Assembly (NCBI GenBank): GCA_035354275.1
Contig: DAOQAU010000038.1
Span: forward strand, 1 to 15,888
DNA: 15,888 bases
From: DAOQAU01 sp035354275
GTDB lineage: Bacteria; Cyanobacteriota; Vampirovibrionia; Gastranaerophilales; Gastranaerophilaceae
Direction: 5' to 3'
Shown: positions 6,185 through 13,308 of the stretch, piece after piece
How positions within the stretch are numbered: the stretch's first letter is position 1
Layout of the letters: the number at the start of each line of letters is the position of its first letter
Notes under the pieces: generated by a model
Database searches by the model: none
The model's input: the letters and a program-made list of their open reading frames with translations, nothing else
What the model was told of the DNA's origin: nothing
Program-made: the position numbers and the translations under genes

Positions 6185-8809
6185 TTATTCTTCATCATGT
6201 TCATCAACTTCAGAATTTAAATCCTCGATATCAAACAGGGTATTTTCAATAATTTCTTCCTGAGCTTGAGGTTCTTGTTGAGGCTGAAGCTGTTGCTGCT
6301 GAAGTGCTCTTTCCATGCCTGCTGCAATTTTAGCTTCCAGCTCATCATCGTCATCAGGGTCAACTATTTTATTGACAGACATAACTAAATCATTTCCTGT
6401 CAAATTTTGAGCCTTAACGCCTGTTGCAGGTCTTCCCTGTCTAGAGATATCGCCTGCTTTAATCCTTGTGACAATACCGTTTGCGGTTACAAGCATTATT
6501 TCATCTTTTTCTTCAACGATAGTAAGTGCTACAAGCCTTGAAGCCGAAGACTTGAATTTGGTTGCAATAAGCCCTATTCCGCCTCTGTTTTGGGCTCTGA
6601 ATTCAGAGAGTTTAGAGCGTTTTCCAAAGCCGTCTGAAGTTACCACAAGCAAGTCAGCATCATAGTCTCTCGGCACGATATCACAGCCGATAATACTGTC
6701 GCCTGTGCGAAGTTTCATTGAATTTACGCCTCTTGCGCTTCTGCCAAGCGGTCTGAGGTCGGAAACCCCGAATCTTATTGCCATACCGCAACTTGTACCG
6801 ATTATGATTTCGTCTTTTGAATTTGCAAGTTTAACCCAATTCAGACCGTCGCCTTCTTCAAGTCCGATTGCTATGATTCCGTTTCTGCGGATGTTTGCAA
6901 AATTATCAAGTCCGATTCTTTTTATGTAACCGCCTTTTGTGAGCATAATAAGATTCAAATCTTTTGAAAAAGCACTTACGGGAACAACCGCTGTAATCTT
7001 TTCATCCTGTTCTATAGGAAGAACATTTACTATAGGCAAACCTTTTGCCTGTCTTTGTCCTTCGGGGAAATCATAAACATTCAGGCTGTAAACCGTTCCT
7101 TTAGAACTGAAGAAAAGAACTTTATCGTGCATCATTGCGGTAAAGAAGTGCTGAATGTCGTCGTCTTCTTTTGTTTTAATTCCTGATTTACCTCTTGTTG
7201 CGCGGTTTTGACGCTCAAATGTGTCAAGAGAAATCCGCTTCAAGTACCCTTGATGAGTTATAAATACAGCCATTGCAGTATTAGGTGTCAAATCTTCAAT
7301 ACTCATTTCGCCTTGCTCGGGCAAAATTTGAGTTTTTCTATCATCGCCGTATTTTTCTTTGTCTTCAAGCAATTCTTCTTTAATAATATTAAGGACTTTT
7401 TGCCTGTCGGCTAAGATTGCTTCATATTCTTTAATTTTTTTGAGAAGTTCGTCGTATTCGGCTTTAATTTTATCCTGTTCAAGTCCTGTCAAACGTCTTA
7501 GCTGCATTTCAAGGATTGCATTTGCCTGATCAGTGTCCAGTCCGAATCTTGACATTAAGCCCAATCGGGCATCATCGGTTGTTTTTGATTTTTTAATTAA
7601 TTCTATAACTTCATCAAGTGAGCCCAGTGCAATCAAAAGTCCTGACAAAATGTGTGCTCTCATTTTTGCTTTTTTGAGGAAGAAAATAGTTCTTCTTGTA
7701 ATAACTTCAACCCTGTGCTCGACAAATTCGCTCAAAACTTCGTATAAATTCATTAAGCGGGGCTGCTTGCCGACAAGTGCAAGCATATTAACTCCGAAAG
7801 AAGTTGCAAGTTGTGTTTGTTTGAATAAATTATTTCTTACCACATCAGGTTTTGCATCACGCTTAAGTTCAATAACCACGCGCATGCCATCTCTGTCTGA
7901 TTCATCCCTTAAGTCAGAAATTCCTTGTAATTTTTGATCTTTAACAAGCTCTGCGATTTTTTCAATAAGCATTGCCTTGTTGACCTGATAAGGAAGTTCG
8001 GTAACTACAATTGCCGTTCTGCTCTGTCTTCCGCCACCTCCCGGTAACTCTTCAAATCCTGCAACCGCAGACATCTTTATTGAGCCACGACCTGTAGCAT
8101 AAGCTTGTTTAATGTCGTTTAATCCTATAATAGTTGCCGCCGTAGGGAAATCAGGCCCTTTAATATATGTATTTAATTCTTCAATAGAAATATCAGGATT
8201 GTCAATTAAAGCAATGGTTCCGTCAACAACCTCGCAAAGGTTATGGGGCGGAATATTTGTTGCCATACCAACGGCAATTCCCGAAACTCCGTTTAATAAA
8301 AGCATAGGAAGCCTTACAGGCAAAACACTTGGTTCTTCAAGCGAGCCGTCAAAGTTGGGTGTAAAATCAACTGTTTCACAGTCAATATCGGCAAGCATAG
8401 AAGTTGTAATTTTATGCATTCTGGCTTCGGTATAACGCATTGCAGCAGCAGAATCACCGTCAACAGAGCCGAAATTTCCATGCCCGTCTATTGTTTGATA
8501 TCTGGTCGCAAAATCCTGCGCCATCCGCACCATAGAATCATAAACCGCAGTATCACCGTGAGGGTGATATTTACCCAGAACTTCTCCTACGATACGCGCT
8601 GACTTTTTGTAAGGCTTGTCAGGCGTCATCCCCAGTTCGTTCATCGCGAACAAGATCCTTCTGTGAACGGGCTTTAAGCCGTCTCTGACATCGGGAAGCG
8701 CACGACCCACAATTACGCTCATTGCATAATCTATGTAAGAACGCTTCATTTCCTCTCTTATATTAACGGGAACAATCTTCCCTTCCTGAAACATGTTTTG
8801 TTGACTCAA
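6185..8809 (-). CDS. gyrA: DNA gyrase subunit A
   Basis: GyrA is the cutting and rejoining subunit of DNA gyrase (with GyrB, not in the window). The 874-residue product has the breakage-reunion domain with catalytic Tyr126 in AMRYTEARM and the quinolone region HPHGDTAVYDSMVRMAQDF (82-100). There, Thr87 and Asp91 stand where E. coli has Ser83 and Asp87, so no classic resistance change is evident. The C-terminal beta-pinwheel carries a variant GyrA box, QNRATRGK (534-541), instead of QRRGGKG; I recall this form in cyanobacteria. The tail is Gln-rich then acidic. The start chosen is TTG 8809, eight bases after AGGGGG (8823-8818); ATG 8794, five codons in, has no ribosome site and is the alternative. 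A clear promoter and terminator bracket it, so it is probably monocistronic. Confidence 0.97.
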   Translation of the reverse strand: MSQQNMFQEGKIVPVNIREEMKRSYIDYAMSVIVGRALPDVRDGLKPVHRRILFAMNELGMTPDKPYKKSARIVGEVLGKYHPHGDTAVYDSMVRMAQDFATRYQTIDGHGNFGSVDGDSAAAMRYTEARMHKITTSMLADIDCETVDFTPNFDGSLEEPSVLPVRLPMLLLNGVSGIAVGMATNIPPHNLCEVVDGTIALIDNPDISIEELNTYIKGPDFPTAATIIGLNDIKQAYATGRGSIKMSAVAGFEELPGGGGRQSRTAIVVTELPYQVNKAMLIEKIAELVKDQKLQGISDLRDESDRDGMRVVIELKRDAKPDVVRNNLFKQTQLATSFGVNMLALVGKQPRLMNLYEVLSEFVEHRVEVITRRTIFFLKKAKMRAHILSGLLIALGSLDEVIELIKKSKTTDDARLGLMSRFGLDTDQANAILEMQLRRLTGLEQDKIKAEYDELLKKIKEYEAILADRQKVLNIIKEELLEDKEKYGDDRKTQILPEQGEMSIEDLTPNTAMAVFITHQGYLKRISLDTFERQNRATRGKSGIKTKEDDDIQHFFTAMMHDKVLFFSSKGTVYSLNVYDFPEGQRQAKGLPIVNVLPIEQDEKITAVVPVSAFSKDLNLIMLTKGGYIKRIGLDNFANIRRNGIIAIGLEEGDGLNWVKLANSKDEIIIGTSCGMAIRFGVSDLRPLGRSARGVNSMKLRTGDSIIGCDIVPRDYDADLLVVTSDGFGKRSKLSEFRAQNRGGIGLIATKFKSSASRLVALTIVEEKDEIMLVTANGIVTRIKAGDISRQGRPATGVKAQNLTGNDLVMSVNKIVDPDDDDELEAKIAAGMERALQQQQLQPQQEPQAQEEIIENTLFDIEDLNSEVDEHDEE

Positions 8810-8834
8810 AATCTCTACCCCCTGCTATGCTATT

Positions 8835-8862
8835 ATTGTATCACAAGCAAGGTTTAATGCAA
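8835..8862 (-). promoter_or_regulatory. gyrA promoter
   Basis: On the minus strand TTGCAT (8862-8857), a 16-base spacer and TACAAT (8840-8835) form a reasonable sigma-70-type promoter. Transcription would start about 20 bases before the TTG start codon, leaving room for the AGGGGG ribosome site. The same -35 word TTGCAT precedes the pilin-like gene at 13251. Confidence 0.6.
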
Positions 8863-8878
8863 GAAGAAAGTAAAGAAA

Positions 8879-8934
8879 GTTGAAAAGTCGAATAGTCGAA
8901 TAGTCGAATAGTTGAAAAGTTAAAAAGTTAAATT
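8879..8934. repeat. Octamer tandem repeat, 7 units
   Basis: Seven in-register octamers: GTTGAAAA, three copies of GTCGAATA, GTTGAAAA, GTTAAAAA, GTTAAATT. The array lies between the divergent gyrA promoter and the TPR gene. The family matches 6063-6102. Confidence 0.9.
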
Positions 8935-8977
8935 TATTATAATTGCACTTATTCACTTATTTACCTATTCACTTCTA

Positions 8978-9005
8978 TTTACCATTTACCATTTACTATT
9001 TACTA
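8978..9005. repeat. Heptamer tandem repeat, 4 units
   Basis: TTTACCA twice and then TTTACTA twice, followed by a broken unit (TTTAAC). A decayed stretch of similar words (TTCACTTATTTACCTATTCAC) precedes it from about 8950. The array ends 12 bases before the TATAAT of the TPR gene. Confidence 0.85.
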
Positions 9006-9017
9006 TTTAACCCTGTT

Positions 9018-9023
9018 TATAAT
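9018..9023 (+). promoter_or_regulatory. -10 box of the TPR gene, almost no leader
   Basis: A perfect TATAAT ends 11 bases before ATG 9035. Transcription should begin about five bases before the start codon or at it, and no Shine-Dalgarno is present, so the message looks leaderless or nearly so. The -35 position falls in heptamer repeats and is not clear. Confidence 0.5.
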
Positions 9024-9034
9024 ATAATTTTCCT

Positions 9035-10816
9035 ATGGAAATGGTTAATTTGGATAACATAAACGATTTAATCGGAGAAAAAGAGTTTGAACAGGCAAAA
9101 AATCATCTGCAAAACCTGCTCAAACAAGACGGTCAAAATGCCGAAATCTTAAAGATGCTAGGGCTTTGTAACATTAATTTGGGGTTATTCGGTGAGGCAA
9201 AAAGTAATTTTGAAACCGCCGTTAAATACAAAAACGATGACGCCTCAAGCTGGTTTTATCTTGCAAACTGCTATGATAATTTGCAAGAATTTGCCCAAGC
9301 AAAAAACGCCTACCTTGAAGTCATAAAACTCAGAGAAAACTTTTTGGATGCTTATAAAAACCTTAGCGTGATTTACTTAAGGACAAAAGAAGAAGACAAA
9401 GCCATTGAATTGTCACAAAAGGCACTTTTGATAACGCAAGAAGACTATATATTTTATTACATGATAGGAACAGCACTTCTGGCCAAAAGACAAATGTCAG
9501 AAAGTATTCCCTATCTTGAACATGCTCTGGAACTTAACCCTGAGCATGCCCAAGTTCACAATAATCTCGGAACAGCATATCTGACGACAGGTGATTACCA
9601 AAAATCTTACGATTTTTTTATTAAAGCAAGCAAACTTGACCCTAAAAGTTCTATAACTTACTACAATATAGGCTCAATTTTGCAAATTCAAGGAAAATTG
9701 AAAGAAGCATGCGAGTTTTATGAAAAAGCCTACAATGTTGAACCCATTGAAAACTATATTATGTCACTTGCTTTTGCCGAATATAAATCAGAACAGTATG
9801 AAAAAGCAATAAAACATTATAAAATACTAGTCACTCACCACCCGGAAAAACAAAATTTTCAATATAATCTGGCATGCTGTTATGAAATGATTGGCGAATA
9901 CACTTATGCCATAGGCATTTTAGACCAATTAATACTTTTAAACCCCAAATCTACAACCATGACGCAAAAACTTGCAGGGCTTTATTTAAAAATAAACCAG
10001 CCGCTTAAAGCAAAAGAAATTTACAGAAAAATTATCGCACAAGGAACTGTTTCCGTTGATGTTTATTATGAATACGCCCTTTTATGTACAAAAACAGGTG
10101 ATATTAGCACTGCAGAAACTATTTTGAAAAAAGTCCTTTCTTTAAATCCGGAATTTTCTCTTGCACACAAAGATTTGGGTATAATATTCTTAACAAAAAG
10201 ACTTTTTGACTATGCCAAAGACGAGTTTGAAAAAGCACTTAAACTAGATGAAGAAAATCCTCTGATACTTTTTGAATACGCAAATTTTCTTCATGCCACA
10301 AACGATTTTCAAAAAGCAAAAGAATTTTATCAAAAAGCAAAAGATAAAGCTCCCGATTCTGCCGATGTGAAAACTTTCAGCGCAGTTAATTTTATCGCCC
10401 TTAACGAACTTGAAAACGCGCTTGAATGCTCTGAATCAGCTTTGAAAAAATTTCCCGAAGATGCTTTTATACTTTTTGTTACGGGCAAAGTCTACTATTT
10501 GATGAAAAACTTTGACAAAGCAAAATGGTTTTTGATAAAATCGTATGAAAAGAACCGAAATTCAGAAACGGAAAACCTTTTGGCTCTTACATACTTTGAA
10601 CTTGGTGAGTTTGAACAAGCAAATAACATTTTTGAAAAACTTTTGAAAGAAAATCCCTCAAATACAAACGTTCTTTTTAATAGTGCAAAGTGCCTGATAG
10701 AATTGTCCGATACAAAATCAGCCCAAAAACAACTTAAAAAAATACTTAAAATATTTCCCGAATTCGAGGAAGCAAAAGAATTACTCAATGAAATAAAAAA
10801 AGGAGAGAAATTATGA
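9035..10816 (+). CDS. TPR-repeat solenoid protein, 593 aa
   Basis: The protein is built almost wholly of tetratricopeptide repeats: about 17 successive 34-residue units from residue 5 to 590. Each has the usual pattern of W/L-G-Y-A-F-A-P, such as SSWFYLANCYDNLQEFAQAK, YYMIGTALL with a final LNPEHA, and YNIGSILQIQGKLKEACEFY. No signal peptide, membrane helix or enzyme domain is seen, so it is presumably a cytoplasmic scaffold binding protein partners. The start is ATG 9035; a second in-frame ATG at 9041 is possible, and neither has a Shine-Dalgarno. The stop TGA overlaps the next gene's ATG (ATGA at 10813-10816), and that gene's AAGGAGAG ribosome site lies in the end of this one. The two are therefore translationally coupled and likely act together. 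Proteins of this mix often accompany glycosyl- or methyltransferase modules, but none is visible here. Confidence 0.9.
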   Translation: MEMVNLDNINDLIGEKEFEQAKNHLQNLLKQDGQNAEILKMLGLCNINLGLFGEAKSNFETAVKYKNDDASSWFYLANCYDNLQEFAQAKNAYLEVIKLRENFLDAYKNLSVIYLRTKEEDKAIELSQKALLITQEDYIFYYMIGTALLAKRQMSESIPYLEHALELNPEHAQVHNNLGTAYLTTGDYQKSYDFFIKASKLDPKSSITYYNIGSILQIQGKLKEACEFYEKAYNVEPIENYIMSLAFAEYKSEQYEKAIKHYKILVTHHPEKQNFQYNLACCYEMIGEYTYAIGILDQLILLNPKSTTMTQKLAGLYLKINQPLKAKEIYRKIIAQGTVSVDVYYEYALLCTKTGDISTAETILKKVLSLNPEFSLAHKDLGIIFLTKRLFDYAKDEFEKALKLDEENPLILFEYANFLHATNDFQKAKEFYQKAKDKAPDSADVKTFSAVNFIALNELENALECSESALKKFPEDAFILFVTGKVYYLMKNFDKAKWFLIKSYEKNRNSETENLLALTYFELGEFEQANNIFEKLLKENPSNTNVLFNSAKCLIELSDTKSAQKQLKKILKIFPEFEEAKELLNEIKKGEKL

Positions 10817-11217
10817 GAACCGATTTTAAAGAATATTTAGAAAAGAAAAACGCCCAAAAAGCCATCGACAAAATAGCAAAACAATTTAAAGACAAAAAAG
10901 TCGTTCTCTACGGCGCAGGCTTTATGGCAAGCGACCTGTTGAGAAATTACGATTTTTCAAGGCTGAACATAATCGGAATTGCCGACATCAAATTTCAGGA
11001 TGACACGGAAGGAGATTTCTACGGTTACCCTAAATTAGGTCCTTATGATCTTTTGGAAACAGAATTTGACCTTCTTTTGATAACAACTTACGATGATGAG
11101 CCTGTTAGAGACTTCTTTAACGATGATCTTTTTGAAGGCGAAGAAATCAATTTCAAAGTCAAAACTCTTGTAAAAATGAGTCTTTGGGATTATATAAAAC
11201 AAATTATGAACGCTTAA
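10813..11217 (+). CDS. Small Rossmann-like nucleotide-binding protein, 134 aa
   Basis: The 134-residue product has an N-terminal helical lead (1-28), then a Rossmann-type strand-loop-helix KKVVLYGAGFMASDLLR with GAG at 34-36, a second strand LNIIGIADIKF (51-61) ending in Asp58 where the nucleotide ribose is usually held, a GYPKLGPYDLL turn and a strand FDLLLITTYDD (85-95). This matches the short Rossmann domain found in sugar-nucleotide modifying proteins (PglD front half) and at the C-terminus of some SAM-dependent C-methyltransferases, here alone. It has no catalytic motif, so it may only bind a nucleotide-like ligand. It is coupled to the TPR gene by a 4-base ATGA overlap with AAGGAGAG upstream. 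A strong terminator follows after 16 bases. Confidence 0.8.
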   Translation: MRTDFKEYLEKKNAQKAIDKIAKQFKDKKVVLYGAGFMASDLLRNYDFSRLNIIGIADIKFQDDTEGDFYGYPKLGPYDLLETEFDLLLITTYDDEPVRDFFNDDLFEGEEINFKVKTLVKMSLWDYIKQIMNA

Positions 11218-11232
11218 TTTTGTTTAAAATCA

Positions 11233-11272
11233 AAGAGGGGCGGTGTTTTTTTAAAAAAACACCGCCCCTCTT
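11233..11272. terminator. Bidirectional terminator between convergent genes
   Basis: AAGAGGGGCGGTGTTTTTTT (11233-11252) is followed directly by its exact reverse complement (11253-11272), a 40-base perfect palindrome. It lies 16 bases after the Rossmann-like gene and 28 bases after the stop of the minus-strand gene ending at 11300. The T/A tract is inside the stem and not after it, so it is unusual as a terminator in form. Confidence 0.75.
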
Positions 11273-11299
11273 AACATCTCGCCTTTTATTTTATATAAA

Positions 11300-12370
11300 T
11301 TATTTAATCTCTTTTTCTCTTAAGCTGACATCAGCTTCAAATTTTTTAAAAACTTCGTTTCCGACCAATTGTTCTAAAGAAGCGCGTTTTGAATAGAATT
11401 CGGAGCGTGCTTTCATCTGCATATCAAGAGCATCGCGGTAATAAGCATCTGTTATCAAAATTACTTCTTTGGAAGAATTTTGAGAAAGCTGATAATTCTT
11501 ATGACGCTGTTTAACCATTTTTACGCTCATGTCATACATTTGGCGAGAAGTCATATAATCATAATACTTGTCAACAACTTGTTGCTGAAGTTCATCGACT
11601 TTGCGCACAAGAATTATCATATCCGCATCGTTTACTTTTGTGTATTTGTAATTAATCGCCTTGTCATCCTGCGACATAATCCCAAGAACATTTCCGCCGA
11701 TAAAAGAGCCGCTTGATAAAACAGGATTACCCATTCCTGCACCCAAAAGCGTTGACATGCTTGCAACTGTCTGCAAAACTTTTTTAACAGATTTTTCATC
11801 CGGTTTATCGGCATCAGGGTTTGAAAGCTTGTAAATTGCAAATTTTATAATATCGCTTCTTGTGGCAGCACCCTGCCAGAGCATTGATAAATCACCCATC
11901 ATCACATCAGATTCCAAAGCCAAATCCTGACTGATTTGTGCCGAAATCTTTTTCAGGCTCAAATCGGCATAAGTAAGCTTTTCTATATTTATAGTACTTT
12001 CTAATTCTTTAACCGATTCAGAATCAACAGAAACAACCGTTTTAGATTTTTGTTCAACATCATCTGAAGTCCCGACTCTGTATGCCGGTTCTTTTATGGA
12101 ATTCAGATCGGCGTAATCCATGGCAAAACAAGGCGAATTTAAGAATATAAAAGTAAATAGTAAATAGTAAATAGTAAATAGATGTAAATAGTTGAATGAC
12201 TGAAAAACTTTTTGGGCTTTTATCTCTTCCCCTCGCCCCTTGAGGGAGAGGGAAAAATTTTCAATGCGAGAAACGAGCATTAGAAAAATGGGTGAGGGGT
12301 ATTTTGGATTGCTTCGGACTAAAGTCCTCGCAACGACGCGAGAATAAATAGTAAATAGTAAATTTTTCAC
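11300..12370 (-). CDS. TolC-like helical exported protein with repeat block in its signal peptide
   Basis: The frame is open from GTG 12370 to TAA 11300 (356 codons). GTG 12370 overlaps the preceding stop (GTGA), with AAAGGGGG six bases upstream. Residues 1-7 (VKNLLFT) and 73-83 (TFIFLNSPCFA) look like the two halves of one signal peptide, separated by 66 residues encoded by intergenic repeats. From Met84 on the protein is ordinary: a polar lead (84-135), a helix with LWQGAATRSDIIKFAIYKLSNP (164-185), a Gly-rich GAGMGNPVLSSGSFIGG (210-226), and long helices 247-335 with VDKYYDYMTSRQMYD and DAYYRDALDMQMKARSEF, similar to the helical hairpin of TolC-type outer membrane channels but with no beta-barrel. 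It is a paralogue of the gene just upstream and probably acts in the periplasm or envelope. Whether the extended leader still works is unknown. Confidence 0.8.
   Translation of the reverse strand: MKNLLFTIYSRVVARTLVRSNPKYPSPIFLMLVSRIENFSLSLKGRGEEIKAQKVFQSFNYLHLFTIYYLLFTFIFLNSPCFAMDYADLNSIKEPAYRVGTSDDVEQKSKTVVSVDSESVKELESTINIEKLTYADLSLKKISAQISQDLALESDVMMGDLSMLWQGAATRSDIIKFAIYKLSNPDADKPDEKSVKKVLQTVASMSTLLGAGMGNPVLSSGSFIGGNVLGIMSQDDKAINYKYTKVNDADMIILVRKVDELQQQVVDKYYDYMTSRQMYDMSVKMVKQRHKNYQLSQNSSKEVILITDAYYRDALDMQMKARSEFYSKRASLEQLVGNEVFKKFEADVSLREKEIK
12152..12179. repeat. Heptamer tandem repeat AGTAAAT x4
   Basis: Four perfect AGTAAAT units lie inside the signal-peptide region of the 11300-12370 gene. 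On the minus strand they encode the hydrophobic run FTIYYLLFT (residues 65-73). A two-unit copy at 12350-12363 forms the other border of the inserted block. Confidence 0.9.
12223..12301. repeat. Dispersed intergenic repeat with GAGGGG-type inverted ends
   Basis: CCCCTCGCCC (12229-12238) near the left end and GGGTGAGGGG (12290-12299) at the right end are inverted with mismatches. A local stem CCCCTTGAGGGAGAGGG sits just inside the left end, and TGCGAGAAACGAGCATT sits in the middle. On the minus strand it reads CCCCTCACCC... to ...AAGGGGCGAGGGGAAGAG, a pattern familiar from genome-wide repeats in other bacteria. Here it is translated as part of the 12370 frame. Confidence 0.6.
12304..12340. repeat. 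Dispersed intergenic repeat, inverted copy of 6112-6149
   Basis: TTGGATTGCTTCGGACTAAA then GTCCTCGCAACGACG is the reverse complement form of the TTGCGAGGA...GAAGCAATCC element at 6112-6149; both 15-base ends agree and the centre differs. Confidence 0.65.
12350..12363. repeat. Heptamer tandem repeat AGTAAAT x2
   Basis: Two perfect units, with a third partial unit before them (ATAAAT, 12344-12349). On the minus strand they overlap codons 3-7 of the downstream gene, four bases past the stop of the upstream one. Confidence 0.85.
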
Positions 12371-13188
12371 ACTTTACCCCCTTTGTCTTTAAAAAGGGCG
12401 GCGTTAAAATTGTATTGATACAAATTCAGCTTAGCAACAGCTTTTTTGCCCGCAAGCCTTTGCAGTTCAAGGTGGTACTTCTTGGCATTTTGCATATAAT
12501 AAAATTCTTCCAGCATCATATTGTCATAAAGCGAAGAAGAAATCGCAATGTCTAAAATGTCACCTTTATCAAGTGCTTTTGAATAATTTTTGTTGTATAA
12601 AATAAGCCTTGCACGCGAATCTTTAACCTGGTTAAGACAGCTTTTATAATTGTAATAAGCGTCAATAATTTTATCCTGAAGATTTTCGACAAGTCCCGCA
12701 AGTTCGATTAATTCGGTGTCGGTGAGAGGAATTTCCTGAGGGATGTTCTTTTTGTTCAAAAGTGTTTGGGCAATTCTTCCTGCAGCAAATGAACCTGTTT
12801 GGATAAAAGGATCAGCACCCATAAAAGAAGGTGCAAAAGAGCCTCCGCTTATTATGGCGGACAAGGTTTTTGCCATTAATGACGAGTGAATTCTTCGCTG
12901 GCTTTCGGGCGTGGAAAGCTTTTTAAGGGCAAATTCAATTACCTTATTATTTGCAACCGTTGCCTTCCAGAGATTTTCTATATCTTCCATATCTTTTTGT
13001 TTTTGAAGCTTTATGAGTTCATCAAGCATCTGCTCATCAGAAATCACCAATGAGCCTTTTATAATCTTCGGTGCCTTTTCAACTTGAATTTGCTGTTTTT
13101 GCACATTTTGCAGAGAAACTTCGCTAAGCGCGAAAGCGCTCAGGCTTGAAACAAAAATACTCAACAAGATTAAAAAAAACTTCCTCAT
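12367..13188 (-). CDS. TolC-like helical exported protein, 273 aa
   Basis: A clean signal peptide (MRKFFLILLSIFVSSLSAFA, 1-20) marks export. The mature part has a polar helical lead (21-70), then ENLWKATVANNKVIEFALKKLSTP (71-94), a Gly-rich hinge GGSFAPSFMGADPFIQTGSFAAG (115-137), and long helices 158-250 with IIDAYYNYKSCLNQVKDSRARL and LYDNMMLEEFYYMQNAKKYHLELQRLAG. The order LW...N..I.FA..KLS.P, Gly hinge with GSF, YY.Y..., and a final LQ.LAG/LEQLVG is shared with the next gene, so the two are tandem paralogues. The helices resemble the TolC hairpin but the protein lacks a barrel, so partnership with an exporter or surface fibre is only inferred. It is first in a two-gene unit divergent from the pilin-like gene. 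No Shine-Dalgarno is present. Confidence 0.85.
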   Translation of the reverse strand: MRKFFLILLSIFVSSLSAFALSEVSLQNVQKQQIQVEKAPKIIKGSLVISDEQMLDELIKLQKQKDMEDIENLWKATVANNKVIEFALKKLSTPESQRRIHSSLMAKTLSAIISGGSFAPSFMGADPFIQTGSFAAGRIAQTLLNKKNIPQEIPLTDTELIELAGLVENLQDKIIDAYYNYKSCLNQVKDSRARLILYNKNYSKALDKGDILDIAISSSLYDNMMLEEFYYMQNAKKYHLELQRLAGKKAVAKLNLYQYNFNAALFKDKGGKV

Positions 13189-13193
13189 AATAT

Positions 13194-13222
13194 TTTTATA
13201 GCACAGAGCTTGAGCAAAAACA
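13194..13222 (-). promoter_or_regulatory. Promoter of the TolC-like pair, apparently leaderless
   Basis: On the minus strand TTGTTT, 17 bases and TATAAA lead to ATG 13188 only six bases after the -10 box. Transcription would start at or beside the start codon, and there is no Shine-Dalgarno. Confidence 0.5.
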
Positions 13223-13250
13223 AATCAACTATATAAACGGCTTAACATTA

Positions 13251-13279
13251 TTGCATTCGTGAGAAAATAAAGTTATAAT
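13251..13279 (+). promoter_or_regulatory. Promoter of the pilin/YadA-like gene
   Basis: TTGCAT (13251-13256), a 17-base spacer and a perfect TATAAT (13274-13279). Transcription near 13286 gives a 23-base leader carrying GGAG (13298-13301) seven bases before ATG 13309. Confidence 0.65.
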
Positions 13280-13308
13280 TATATTAATTTACAATGTGGA
13301 GAATAGCT

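Noticed and set aside
6064..6252. 62-aa plus-strand ORF after dapL
   Set aside because: It is made of octamer and dispersed repeats plus the gyrA tail in antisense.
7184..7215. Variant GyrA box taken as loss of gyrase function
   Set aside because: QNRATRGK keeps the basic and Gly pattern and, as I recall, is usual in cyanobacterial GyrA, so it is more a lineage mark than a defect.
8879..9005. CRISPR-like array
   Set aside because: Units are 7-8 bases with no spacers, and no cas genes are present.
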